Part shown: one piece after another, positions 32,161 through 43,252 of the stretch
Layout: each line of letters opens with the position of its first letter
Numbering within the stretch: position 1 is the stretch's first letter
From: Siphonodentalium dalli
Lineage: Eukaryota > Mollusca > Scaphopoda > Gadilida > Siphonodentaliidae
DNA length: 64,000 nt
Direction: 5' to 3'
Assembly: GCA_032622095.1 (NCBI GenBank)
Contig: CP136062.1
Span: 8,149,710-8,213,709 of the forward strand
Position numbers and translations under genes: made by a program
The notes under the pieces: model-generated
Told to the model about the DNA's origin: nothing
Database searches by the model: none
What the model saw: the letters and a program-made list of their open reading frames with translations, nothing else

Positions 32161-34336
32161 CCAAACGATTCAATTAGCAATGGCCCCGAGGACTCGTCCG
32201 TTAAACCATATCCGCGCATAATAACCAAATCAGATCGAATGATATGCAACGATGATCAACTTTACAACCCGATCACATAAGAACACACTCCGCGTTCGAA
32301 TTCATTTCGGCCAATTTGGCCGGTTACTTCATGTGACTTTTTCATCTGACGTGTGTGTCGGATAATTGATCTGGAGGATTTATGTAAATGTTAGCCCAAA
32401 CTACATTTCCAAGTAACGATGGTTTTGTTGTTTATTTTGAGGAATAATACCGCGTCAGATGAATTCAGCCCAAATATGTTAACAGTTGTTGTGTCAAACA
32501 TTCGGCAGTAGGTTAGCGTTATTTAGTATTTGTGGATGTCCTTTAACATGGGGAAAATAGACTACTGCGCTTGAACGAGCATGTGAATTTGTCGTTTTTA
32601 ATGTACAGCAACTTGATAATCAATAACAGAGGCATTCTCTGTCAAATAAGGTCGCTCTATTTACGGTATTAATTGCGGAACTTTCTAAAGTAAACTACGC
32701 GTAAACGGATACATACGGTAAATTATAGAATGTGCCGGAATCGGCCTAATCGCCCCATGGCCAACTCGCCCAGTCAACGTGTGTCAATTATTGAAATTTG
32801 GTGTATATGTCCGGGCTGGGACATGGAATACAACAACGTTTGAATTATTTTTAAATTTACAAATTTGTTGATTTTATTCAATTTTTTTTCGTTCTGAAAA
32901 CACACTATAAAGTGTATATAATATAATAAAGAACACGAGACATACATAATTTATAAACTGTTAACAAAATATATCAAATTCAATACATGACAAAGATGAC
33001 TCAGTGGAGTTTATAAAGTGAACATAAAAACATTGAGGTAAGAATCTTTTTAAGGAATGCAACTTTATTTAATGATAATAAACACATAAATTAAAATAAC
33101 AAACATGAGACATACATGATTTATAAACTGTTAACAAAAGATATCAAACTCAATACATGACAAAGATGACTCAGTGAAGTTTATAAAGTGAACATAAAAA
33201 TATTAAGGTAAGAATCTTTTTAAGCATTACTAAACCGTTTAGCAGAGACCACAGTCCACTTCACTCATCCGATCATCACCAAACTTCATATTTATCTTGA
33301 TATTGATCTATCAGATGAGAGCTATCAAATATTTTTTTAATTTCATAGGAAAAAATGGTCGCCAGCAGCCATATTGCATTTACGTTATATTTTATCGCGT
33401 CATGTCGATATCTAGTATTACTTAGAAATTTCACCTTTCCAGATTCATAATTGCTCCATTGACTGTAACAGATGAAATTATTCCCCTCTTCGGATAGAGT
33501 GTCACTGAAACTTTATTTTGTCAGACTGTCTGTATAATCACTGATTATATATGGCAATAATCTGTAATAAGATGTAGCACTATTTTATTTTATATTTACA
33601 TGCAGTGCTGTTTTTATACATCAATTCTAATCCCCCTAGATCATCATGTGATCGATCATACATCGCGCGAGGACCTGGTTGAATTAAGGGGGGTTTTATG
33701 GATCACTTCTGTCCTCAAGCTAGATTATACTTATGACATTTAATGGCATGTTTCTAACGTGGAGGGTTAGATATGCTTGAGAAACCACCACTCTTTAATT
33801 CACACCAAGTTCTCAGCTGTCATGTTCGGATATTAGAACCCATAGCCATGATATATGGTTTATTTTGTGTATACTAGTAATATAGTTATTTTCAGTACCT
33901 TTATATACCAGTACTGTGAATAACAATGCATATAAATTAATCCATGTATACATGTATATTGATTCAACGGATTCAGTGGTTTTGTCCATCAGTCTATCAA
34001 ATTTGCGGGGAAAACATGGCCACAAGCAGTACACCCTGCTAAATTTCGAATTTGAATCAATTGGCGCACCCTGCAGCCAGCTTTTATTGGAGAACTTTTT
34101 CTTATGTGGATATTTTGGGTCACCGCTAGATGTGAGCCATATTTTGTTCTCAAACTGTCCTTGTTGTAAACTGTTACCGTGGTGCGAAGTCGGCGCAGAG
34201 GCTATAGGCCAGCTCTTCCAAATATTCGACATCAGATTATCCACATATCATTAAATGATCTTCTATCTCAATTGTCACTATTTAACTCTCCCTTTTCTCC
34301 CACTGATATCATATTAAATTATTTATTAAACTATCA
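32161..34336. other. Intron 1, unassigned apart from a direct duplication
   Basis: No gene recognised. It contains the 170-bp-spaced duplication at 32935-33222. Overlapping open frames on both strands at about 33813-34254 match nothing I know. Confidence 0.45.
32935..33222 (+). repeat. Direct duplication of 118 bp, 170 bp apart
   Basis: The segments 32935-33052 and 33105-33222 are nearly identical (GAGACATACATAATTTATAA versus GAGACATACATGATTTATAA, then ACTGTTAACAAAA, and GACAAAGATGACTCAGTG). They differ by a few substitutions. Confidence 0.9.
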
Positions 34337-34576
34337 GTGATGAGTAGTTATCTTATTAATCCTCGCTATATTAAAGTATCATTGATGAGTAGTTATAGTA
34401 TTAATCCATCCTATATTAAAGTATCATTGATGAGTAGTTATCTTATTAATCCATTCTATATTAAAGCATCATTGATGAGTAGTTATCTTATTAATCCTCG
34501 CTATATTAAAGTATCATTGATGACTAGTTATCTTATTAACCTTCGCTATATTAAAGTATCATTGATGAGTAGTTAT
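34337..34576 (+). repeat. 45-bp tandem repeat, about 5 copies
   Basis: The unit begins TGATGAGTAGTTATCTTATT and continues AATCC.CGCTATATTAAAGT then ATCAT. The length is a multiple of three, so a repetitive open frame results by chance. There is no sign that it is coding. Confidence 0.95.
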
Positions 34577-34985
34577 TAACCCTTTTTATATTCTTGGTCT
34601 CATCTAAACCGTTTATTTCATAAACTTAACATCGACACATCTATCGAATGAACCCACTACGTGAGTTGAAAAGAGACAAAAATAAATAAACGATAACTGC
34701 GAACATCAAGTTGTCTTAAATAGATCGCACTTAATTCAAGCACACTGACGTTGTGGGGTCGGTCACACCATAATAGAGCGTAAGTTATTATGCGAACAGT
34801 TTTCGCAAGAACCAACAGCCCTATGAAATGTCAGTTCAAAATCGGGATAAAATAATTTCATAATAATTTCCATTTATAAATCGGCAACAATTACAAAAAT
34901 TTCCCGGCCACTTGTGTATGTTTGAATTAAAGCCGCTCAATAATAAAGCAAGCGAACACTCGAGTAAGAATGTTGGTAATGGAAA

Positions 34986-35299
34986 ATAATGAGATTTAGT
35001 AAAGGTTGAGAATATATTAGATCGCAATGACATACCTCGCGTGATGTAATAATTAGATTTAGTAAAGGGTGACATTATATTAGTCCGTTATGACATACCT
35101 CGCGTGATGTAATAATTAGATTTAATAAAGGGTGACATTATAATAGGTCCGTTATGACATACCTCGCGTGATGTAATAATTATATTTAATAAAGGGTGAC
35201 ATTATATTGGGTCCGTTATGACATACATCGCGTGATGTAATGATGAGATTTAGTCAAGGTTGAGATTATATTAGTTCCGATATATGACATACCTTTCGT
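34986..35299. repeat. 64-bp tandem repeat containing copies of the exon 1 donor
   Basis: Five units of 63-66 bp, each with GACATACCTCGCGTGATGTA followed by AT-rich text and AAAGGGTGACATTATA. The rightmost unit is the genuine exon 1/intron 1 junction (GACATACCTTTCGTGATGG), where ACATAC is the minus-strand donor GTATGT. The other units keep GTATGTC after CGAG. The array lies at the start of intron 1. Confidence 0.85.
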
Positions 35300-35386
35300 G
35301 ATGGTATAACTTCCGATGAAGAAACCAAGTCCGAATATGAGACACGTTAAAGTTGCTTGCCTCCACCAATATCTTCTTCCTGCCAT
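35293..35386 (-). CDS. DUF1647-like gene, exon 1 (signal anchor)
   Basis: The ATG at 35386 is in a strong context (A at -3, G at +4). The 31 codons read MAGRRYWWRQ, then ATLTCLIFGLGFFIGSYTI and TK, and the exon ends AAAG|GTATGT with one base over. Arg4, Arg5 and Arg9 precede a hydrophobic segment at 11-29, so this is an N-in/C-out signal anchor as in Golgi glycosyltransferases. TTTATATAG at 35403-35395 directly before the leader may be the acceptor of a 5'-UTR intron. Exon 2 begins with the two bases needed to complete the codon. Confidence 0.72.
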
Positions 35387-36222
35387 AGTGTTTGTCTATA
35401 TAAAGAGTACAACATGACAAGACTACTTACTATAAGATGTACATAAACTGAACAAAACTAAACTGTAGAATAACATAATTAATAAAGTTTGATATAATCC
35501 ATATTATAATCAAAAATGTTGGGGGGCTTTGACATGAACGATTTGGATGAATATCAATGATTACTGCTTGTCACCTTCCTATTTCCAATTGGCATACATG
35601 ACTTACCTGACAATTTAACACCAACAATCGGGACTTATGTACTCCAGTTATTTAAAGTGTTTACAAACAGAAGTCAACACAGACCATGTAAACGTCAGAG
35701 TATGGGCTGAAAGAGAACGGGCGAACGGATGTCTGGTTACATTCGATCCTGTCTGCACTAAGTGGATTATCACAGTCGGTTAAAAAGTTTACATCTGAAT
35801 GGTCTATTGTTGATTTGGAGAGATGTTCAGGCGGTGTTTAGATAATAAGTTCAGTTGGTTGAATTTATTGTCTAAACAATTCATATGGGGTTACTGCTCA
35901 TCAATGATGCTTTGGGCACACCTCCTCTGCAAATCTCCCTCTGCATGTGTTTCCCCCCCCCCAAATTTGTGGGCCTTAGCAGTTTAGAAATCAGTGGTAT
36001 ACGTCCGTCCAAGATGATTTCCAGATGATAACATTATTTTTATTTATCTGATTGTTTTAAAATACTGTATGTGGATTAGACACACGAAGATACAAGTCAA
36101 ATTCGAAATTGGGTTCAGTCCACTCACTTTTACCAGAGTTATGGTTCTTGTTGACTTGGAATTTGACCATTATTTTGGCGTCCGGGTGATACATTTACTT
36201 TTTGTTTTCTAATTTTCTTAAA
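35387..36222. other. Region upstream of the minus-strand gene
   Basis: This should hold the promoter of the DUF1647-like gene and perhaps of a divergent plus-strand gene. No clear TATA/Inr pair or CpG cluster is visible. A short poly-C run occurs at about 35953. Confidence 0.4.
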
Positions 36223-36279
36223 ATGTTGTATGTGGTCAAGTTCAAATTTGGTGACGGCGAGACACCCACGATGGAAATG
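36223..36279 (+). CDS. Candidate first coding exon of a small plus-strand gene
   Basis: ATG at 36223 opens 19 codons, MLYVVKFKFGDGETPTMEM, ending at ATG|GTATGT (36280). It ends in phase 0, as does the start of the exon at 36740, and joining them would give a 58-residue protein. The leader AAAATGTTGTATGTGG resembles text near 36059, so the block may be a local duplication. I do not recognise the protein. It could also be an internal exon or not an exon at all. Confidence 0.3.
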
Positions 36280-36739
36280 GTATGTATAAATATAACTTTT
36301 ATTTCATTTTTAAATTGAACATGATATTTAGTTAAATACAATAGTAGCGTTCGTTTGAGAAATATTCATACGTGTTGAAACCAGGGATTTCTTTGTGTAT
36401 TGTTTTTGAATTCGAACAATTTATATAGTGTACTTGTATTCTGTCAGCGGTGCGATTTTATTGGTTTTTAATTACACAACCCCAAACGCTCTTTATTATT
36501 TTCATATAGGGAAAACAGTAACTAATAACGCTCTTTACTATATCCGAGGGCTAAAGGAAAGACGAGTTACTTGGAACACGATTTTTATAACATATTCATG
36601 TAAAGCCTATATCATTATAACAGGCCCTAAAATAGTAAGGAACCATATTGATAACCCAACATTGACACACCTTCGTTAATCACTCGTATCCGTATCATTT
36701 TTTTTTTTTGAATCCGAACGTCTTTTCTTCTGTTTCCAG

Positions 36740-36859
36740 TCAAAGAACTTGGAAGATTTGAGCAATTGGGACGATTGGGAGCTGAGCGACGAGGAAAAGA
36801 CAATGACTTCGTGCACGTGGGACAGCGATGACGTAGAGCCGCCGAATTTTTTTGTTTAA
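36740..36859 (+). CDS. Acidic terminal exon of an unrecognised gene
   Basis: A strong acceptor (CTTTTCTTCTGTTTCCAG, ending 36739) precedes 39 codons and a TAA: SKNLEDLSNWDDWELSDEEK, TMTSCTWDSDDVEPPNFFV. The peptide is rich in Asp/Glu and Trp, and the amino-acid choice looks coding. A poly(A) signal AATAAA follows at 36898. I do not know the family. Acidic tails with repeated W-D motifs occur in many regulatory and trafficking proteins, so no function is claimed. Confidence 0.55.
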   Translation, partial: SKNLEDLSNWDDWELSDEEKTMTSCTWDSDDVEPPNFFV

Positions 36860-36897
36860 AGGGGACAATAAGGATTAACGCCCCTGACAATTTCTAT

Positions 36898-36903
36898 AAT
36901 AAA
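36898..36903 (+). terminator. Poly(A) signal AATAAA
   Basis: AATAAA 38 bp after the stop codon of the acidic exon, followed by a T/G-rich stretch (GTTTTATCGGATTTCG). Confidence 0.5.
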
Positions 36904-37817
36904 CGGATTAATGTTTTATCGGATTTCGTTCCATTCTGTGTAAAAAGGGTATAGTATACATATATATTTTATTCACTATAATTTGATGTACGCATTTTAT
37001 AACTGTATGCGTGGGGGTGCGTTCATACACTCGCAAATTTTACGGCAAACACTAAAACATTTCGTATATATTAATTTATGAGGGCGGGGATTATAAATAA
37101 AGTTTACCTGGCAAATTTGCGAATTTATCAAAGTACCACCATAGAACAGAGATATATGTCAAAACAATTTTGTATAGAATATATACTTATACTCACATTA
37201 TATCAAGCGTCCCTTGTCGTATCTATTTTCATTGAGCCATCTATGATATCACATCGAGAAAGACCGTGTATATACCTGAGGGGGGTCGACGAAAAGCTAT
37301 ATATAATAAACATGTCCGTACGTGTTTATATATTTATAGATGGGGGATCAAGTCCGAACGTGTTATAGCGAATCGACTGGCCTGCAGAAAGCCGCGCGGG
37401 TCTTGTCATGACACGTTTTAATCGATAATTTATACAGACGCACACCATCGTCGAGAGTAAATCGATATTGACTCGTAGTATGTGACGTGAGAATGCGTGT
37501 CTGAACATGTCCGGCCAAAAATATCCCCTCCGTATAATAATATGCTAATGGGGATCATAAACCGCAAATAGACCGACGCGTGGGCGGAGAATATAGGTCA
37601 AACTGTCTAACGGGAGTACTGCATATAGGTCGGATAGAGTTATCGTTCCTGAAATGACCCCAACTGGGCCCTGTATCATCACAGGATAGCATTGGGCCTA
37701 CTGTGTCTACCGTAATGCATGGGGTACTCCGACAGGGTCAACAATTCTAGGCGGCTTTCATGAGTAAGATTAACACCTAAAAGTGACAAAATATAAGATG
37801 TTGGGTCAACCAGGATA
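36904..37817. other. Intergenic, unassigned
   Basis: No gene recognised. AT-rich, with several small open frames on both strands that lack family features. Confidence 0.5.
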
Positions 37818-38215
37818 AGGGCGCGTACACATGGCCAGCAAGAAAATATCAGGTATGCCCCATGTGACTTACTTGACCAATGAAATAAATAATACCGGAA
37901 AATATCCGACGAAGGCAGCGCGCTGATATTTTATCGCCAATTGGTGATATGTGTTCACCTTGATAGGTGGCCATCGGTATCAGTTAACTAATCTCGCGGG
38001 GATATGATCGTAACAATTCATGCGCCTGAGTTATCATCCATCAATAGTATCGTCTGTTTCAACATACTACGTATTTCCATTTTTTATTGGTTGTCAAAAA
38101 AAGTCGGGGGGGGGGGAATTAATTTTGTTGGACCAATATTTGCATATTTTCCTATTTTTGGTAAAAACTATGGTCTGCAACTTTCCAACTTCATGCAGGG
38201 GGGGGGGGGTGACAG

Positions 38216-38402
38216 GTTGGAAATTTCCAACACTTGGAAAGCTTGTGTCCTGGTCCCTCCCCCATGGCCAGTCAAAAGTAAAAAACTGCTAATTAATTTA
38301 AGAAAACAATATTGTCATACATTTGGTCAACATTGTCATTGGAATTGTCATCAGTTGTAAATTTTCCAACCTAAGTGGGGTGTCAGGTTGGAAATTTCCA
38401 AC
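38216..38402. repeat. Two copies of a 16-bp perfect palindrome, 171 bp apart
   Basis: GTTGGAAATTTCCAAC occurs at 38216-38231 and 38387-38402, each preceded by a GTGACAG/GTGTCAG text and followed by a Cys-rich-looking CTTGG/CTCGG phrase. It suggests an old tandem repeat of about 171 bp. Confidence 0.7.
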
Positions 38403-38470
38403 TCTCGGAATGCTTGAGGATAGTCTAGATGGTAGGATTTTGCGATTTTCTTGTTAAGATTACAAAATTT

Positions 38471-38616
38471 TCGCACACCAGACCGAACCATGGTCTAATA
38501 TTACGCCTAAGAGCAATGGGGTGCAAAGGGGTGCAAATGGAATTATGGAAAACTTGTGTTTGGTCTGATTCTGATTCAAGGGGGGTGCAGTTGGAATTTC
38601 CCAAGGTGGACACACC
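38471..38616 (+). repeat. Dispersed repeat R1, copy 1
   Basis: It contains GGTCTAATATTA, GGTGCAAATGGAATTATG, TTTGGTCTGATTCTGATTCA, a run of G, GTGCAGTTGGAATTTCCC and AAGGTGGAC. Diverged copies in the other orientation lie at 40566-40690 and 56702-56830. Confidence 0.8.
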
Positions 38617-39140
38617 CAACGAAAAAACGGAAACCATCTAGCCACGTCCCTGCGTGTATGGTGATGCTTTATAATTTGGTACCTCACATTCCTTGGCTTA
38701 GTTGGTTTACTTTAATTTGGACTGTATGTACGTTTCGAATAAGAAATTGTTGGCGGCTTCTCGCTCTTCTCGCATGTGGGATGTGGCCCAGAGCCGAACA
38801 CATCAACGTCTGTTTAGATGTCGTTTCGTGTGTTACGAAGAACACACATCCCAACTCCAACGACGAGGGCGCGTTCCCTTCTCGTTAAAATAGGTGGCAT
38901 CTTTAATTTTCCATAACACTTTATAACTCTATGAATATTCGATATGAACTATAGGTTGTTTGTCAGCAGTAATTCACTTCAACAAACACGACTAACACTA
39001 GTCACATTGAACTCAATCAACGCCATATAAGCCGCCGCTTTCTCACGGGCGTAATCTTTGCAGCAAGAAAATATCAGAGTACAATTTTACCTGATATTTT
39101 CTTGCGGATATTTTTATGCAGCTTCATGTGTACGCGCCCT

Positions 39141-40565
39141 AAGATAAGAGTTTGAGTAAGTGGGTATTTGGCCTATTTAAAATAGTTGCTCTTACTTATT
39201 GGATCCTCAGCAACATTATGTTATTTTTGTTTCCCTCAATTGGACCTCACCGACCATGTGATGGGATACCATGACTGCGTGAGCATGCTTTTTGAAAATT
39301 AGAATTGTATTTACAAAGGAAAGACAAATTCAGACTGACATAGAATGTGAGTGCACTCTTTTTATTTATTTTGTCACAAACGACATGTATGTATTACTGA
39401 AGCCACAATATATGTTTTCATTGTTTTTGATCACGACACGAGTATTTTCCCGAATGTTTCAAATCAAATTTGACATCACGGTTTCGCGCAAAGTTGAAGG
39501 CAACCATCTTCAATATGATGTTGAAATACTGATTCTAAACAGGCTATATATGTGTGAAGATAATACGTTGTTTTGTGTGTGTCATCGAGTTATCGCCGTC
39601 CAAACGTTCATGTCGAGATATCGGTTCCTCTCCTAATTTCTTGCAGAGGTAAACAAACTCGAGGAACATGTTTTGAAAATGTGCTAAATGGACAGAAGGG
39701 TACACAAGGTTTGCTATGGGAGCTCATGCAGTTACGCCAACTGTGTTCCAGAATGTCTGACGCCAATCAGCAGTTTGTTTTCACTTCATTTTAATCTTCT
39801 TTGACAACGTAATCAGTTTTGTTCTGCCATCAATCGTGACTTACACGAAAACTAAACGTCATTTCGAATTAAGATTTCAAAACATGAGGCTGTGCACCCA
39901 TCCTAAGAGACCGGCGCGATTGTTCTCGCACCCGTATGCACTCGCTATTTTCAATTGATGGGTGTGAACATTTGCATTCGGCCCTCTTGCTTTTAAAAGC
40001 GGACCATGCACAATGCGATATAACAAATTTGACATCACAGTTTCGCGTAAAGTTGAATGCAACCAACTTCAATATGATGTTGAAATACTGATTCTAAACA
40101 GGCAATAGCGAGTTTGCGATACCTGTCCGACTGGAACGGGTACGGGTAAATTGGTGAACATCGTCACGGTCACTTGGGTACTCTAAATGCAGCACATAAA
40201 GCGATAGCGAATTCAAACGGGTAGATGTTTCCCATTGACCGGTAGCCTTTCTCTACGATTTTCTCACTCAAAGGTCCATGCATTCCATGACATTCCAGTC
40301 AGCTATGCGTTAACCTATGTATTGCAAGATTTCATGGGCAAATATCATTATTAAAGTTGTCAGTTTAACCCACAATTTGTGTTCAATTTCTCGAGGCGGC
40401 TTCTAGCACTTAGATAAATACGGAAGGCCGATCTTTTCACTAACAACTTTGTTCACTGCTTTAATGACAGGTTGTGATTAATAGAATGAGTAGATGGTGC
40501 TATAGACGCAGTCTCGACCCATTGCAGGGACATGGCTGTTGATGGTCTCCGCGTTAGGTAGGGTG
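39141..40565. other. Intergenic, with one direct duplication
   Basis: No gene recognised. Holds the duplicated segment at 39464-39546 and 40023-40105. Confidence 0.5.
39464..40105 (+). repeat. Direct duplication of about 83 bp, 559 bp apart
   Basis: The segments 39464-39546 and 40023-40105 share TTTGACATCACGGTTTCGCG, AAAGTTGAA, CTTCAATATGATGTTGAAAT and ACTGATTCTAAACAGGC, with about five differences. In the frame FDITVSRKVE...LQYDVEILILN two are silent and two change the residue, so coding is possible but unproven. Confidence 0.75.
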
Positions 40566-40890
40566 TCCACCTTCGATTTTCTAAGTTAGTTTGCGCGTAA
40601 TTCCATTTGCACCCCCCCCCCCTTGGATGGATGCCATCAAGCTTTCCAGTTGTTGGAAATTTTGAGACCTGACAACCCCCAAAAATTTCCAACAGTTTCT
40701 GACAGCCATTTCAATCCAAATTGTGTGATCAATAGGAAAATATGCAAATGTTGGTTTAAAAACTAAACATTCTCCACTAATGAATTGTTGGAAAATCAAA
40801 CTACGAAAACAATTTCAACCTATTGTTCAAAATATGTTGTGACAGGTATATCAAATTTCCAAATGTTGAACATTTGACCAAAGTGGGGGG
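40566..40890 (-). repeat. Dispersed repeat R1, inverted copy 2
   Basis: On the minus strand it reads GTTGGAAATTTT, CTGGAAAGCTTG, a poly-G run, GGTGCAAATGGAATTACG and AGGTGGACACCC. The left end (40566) matches the 3' part of copy 1. It also carries CATTTGCATATTTTCCTATT, as at 38137-38157. Confidence 0.65.
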
Positions 40891-43182
40891 GGGGGGTTGA
40901 GACACCCCTGTCGTCACGTTCCTGTCTCAACCCATTCAACCCATTGTACAAAGGCATCAATATATCGTGGATTTATCTATGTATTAGGTGGGGACTGATA
41001 TCTCATTTTAATATATATTTACTATCTGAACGGACATGGCGCATTTGAACCACAATACTGGTGTATATTGTAGTGGAGATAATATAGGTCGCCAAAGACA
41101 CGACATACATGTACAAACTCTACACAATATAAGCATAATCAGAGTAAGTTTCAGTTGTTTTCTGTGTTTCGCACAGAAGTGAAGCAAACGCTCTTTATTC
41201 AATACGTATAGTAAACAGACTTCATTTTGACCCCTTTTATTGTTGTTACCAAGTTTAACATTTCAACCATCCTCCGGGTTTAGATCCCGACAAACATCTC
41301 AATTCTTGGAATAAATATTCCCTTACCCCGACCGGCCGACCCTTCGATCTGTTGAAAGAATCCAAATAAAGGTTTACTTAAAGGTACTCAAACCGATCAG
41401 ACGCTCCCCATATAATAAATTTACGACAACAACATTTCTTCAAAATGCGCTTTTTGTTATCAGAATCGATTAATTACAACAAAATAATGCTAACTGCTGT
41501 TAACTACAGTATACAAATTTGGCCGTATTACCACTTGATTTTAGAGTTAAGCATCTTCATCCGCAATTTTGTTCGAGACCGTCGGTTTTGACCACAGGTC
41601 CCCAGAACAAAAATTGACCCCACCCCCAATAATACTTAATCCTATAGAAAGGTATCCAACTTGGCCCGGCCTATTTTTAAAATTATTTTTACAATGTCCA
41701 CAATCAGGTTAAAATACAACAAAATAATTTTTGTAACATAAATGCCTCATATATAGTTAAACATATATGTTATTACTCTTCAATTTTATGCATCCCCTGT
41801 AAAAATTGGTTAAGAAAACCTCTGGTTATGAGCACAGGTCTGACGCAACCGGCTGTAACATTTCACTCGTTCGACATGATGTCCGCTAAACGGTGCGATT
41901 TTTACACCGACTTGGGCTTCAAAAACACAATCTACGGTTAGTAGAATATATATATTATACATCATTAGCAGCGGAATTGTTTACTGACCCACCCAAACCA
42001 ATCACGCTACATCACGGTATCGTATCTCTCGTATTTATTGAAAAATTAAGTTTCATAAACCCGGAAGGAAAGTGATTTTTTCCAAAGGCAGCCATTTTGT
42101 CGGGGTCGGCTCTGAGTACTATTAAGAGCGAGCCCGAAACGAGAACCCGCAGGGGTCTCGTTCGCGAGCGATAAGCATATACGTGTACGCGAGATGAACG
42201 CTATACTATTCGATGTTTTGGCGGGAAATCTATAAATAGCGATGCGTTACTAAAATACTGACCTATCAAAATTGACGTTACTTATCAATTGCCAATCAAA
42301 ATTAACGTTACTTATTAGTTACGACGGTTGACCTAGTGACCTAGAGACTTAGAGACTCCAGACTCCAGTATCCGGTTCCACCTCAAAGTTCATAATAATT
42401 AACATAACTGATTAAAGTGGTCAGGAGCAAAGGTGAGTTAGACTCCATTATAAATATCGAAATATTGTAAATTTGTGGATGATATTTTTCCATAAAAATT
42501 TCAACAACTTACATTTGTTACAACTTACAAGAGACGAAAAGTGCTGAAATTCGAAACGGCAATTGTAATTTGTAGTAAGTTGTAATTGTTCTGTAAAGGT
42601 TTTGTGTTAATATTTCATTCAATTATTACAAATATTTGACTCGAAACACAATTCTAGTTTGCCTATTGTACATTTGGAGCTTGTCTTTAATTTTCTATAG
42701 ACGTTTTCACATAAAAGATTGATGGAATAGTGGCAAAGCTCGAAGCCAACACACCGGAATTATACTTATAACTTAATCAACCAATATTCAGCGGTTCCCC
42801 TTTAAATCGACGGTTACCAAGGAAATCCAAAGTACTGCTCATCCTAACATCGGCGAGATAAAAAATAGTTCGCAACATTTTTATCATTTGAGTCATTATA
42901 TTCACACAGGAAAGAAGGAATATAATTATGTAGTGTATTAAATTGTTGGCCAAATTTGTGTTTTTGTGCAAAAGGGAATGAAATACAAGTTTGTGCAATT
43001 TGCGGTGAATTATTACGCAAAACAATTATGTCAATAGTCCGCAGACATGACATTGAAATGTTTATTTTGTGTAATCTGATCAACAGAACACGAATATTTG
43101 TCAAGACGGAGAAATGCACATCACTGTCATGTCGAGTTAACTGTGACTAAATCCAGAGCCATCTGAACCGCACTGGGTAATT
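40891..43182. other. Intergenic, unassigned
   Basis: No gene recognised. It contains AAACGCTCTTTATT at 41186, a near-direct repeat AAAATTGACGTTACTTAT / AAAATTAACGTTACTTAT (about 42268 and 42298), and a GC-richer patch at 42100-42200 with GAGCGAGCC...CTCGTTCGCGAGCG, able to fold. Confidence 0.5.
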
Positions 43183-43252
43183 GCATACCGGCCGGCATCG
43201 TTAGTTAATTAGACAGCGCTGTCTAATTAACTAACGCTGACGGCCGGTATGC
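43183..43252. repeat. 70-bp near-perfect palindrome
   Basis: Arms 43183-43217 and 43218-43252 are reverse complements at 33 of 35 positions with no loop (centre AGC|GCT). Ends are GCATACCGGCCG and CGGCCGGTATGC; the inner part is TTAGTTAATTAGACAGC. It is a cruciform candidate or MITE relic. Confidence 0.92.

Larger units (their letters stand above)
7073..35386 (-). other. Gene model: DUF1647-like type II membrane glycosyltransferase-like protein (5 exons seen, 3' incomplete)
   Basis: Five coding exons on the minus strand join as follows: 35386-35293 (94 nt), 27639-27403 (237 nt), 13846-13524 (323 nt), 11423-11316 (108 nt) and 7298-7073 (226 nt, ends with one base over). Every junction has GT/AG ends and every phase agrees. 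The joined product is at least 329 residues: basic tail, signal anchor (about 11-29), coiled stem (about 33-110), then a lumenal domain with N-glycosylation sequons. VIVTAASSNH, YYDLGL, a CxxC, YSWK and WADSSIRF follow in the order I recall for PF07801 (DUF1647) proteins, which are thought to be Golgi glycosyltransferases. The substrate is unknown. Introns are 7.7, 13.6, 2.1 and 4.0 kb and packed with transposons. Confidence 0.75.
37818..39140. mobile_element. DNA transposon with 16-bp perfect inverted ends (non-autonomous)
   Basis: AGGGCGCGTACACATG at 37818-37833 and its exact reverse complement at 39125-39140. Just inside, GCAAGAAAATATCAGG at 37837-37852 is matched inversely at 39090-39105. 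The 1.3-kb interior has no transposase, but it contains a G-run-bearing repeat (38100-38640) and an open frame at 38702-38893 that I cannot assign. No target duplication is obvious, so the superfamily is open. Confidence 0.65.

Noticed and set aside
33813-34254. Open frames of over 110 codons on both strands
   Set aside because: Neither product resembles a known family, the two overlap on opposite strands, and no good splice sites border them.
34337-35299. Regular repeats that could be taken for a CRISPR array
   Set aside because: The units are head-to-tail with no unique spacers, and the genome is eukaryotic. They are ordinary tandem repeats.
35395-35403. TTTATATAG before exon 1 as a TATA box
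   Set aside because: It lies only about 9 bases before the ATG, too close for a TATA box. It fits a 3' splice acceptor better.
42240-42440. Possible first (5'-UTR) exon ending AAAG|GTGAGT on the plus strand
   Set aside because: One good donor next to a GC-richer patch is not enough. No ATG frame or partner exon could be found.
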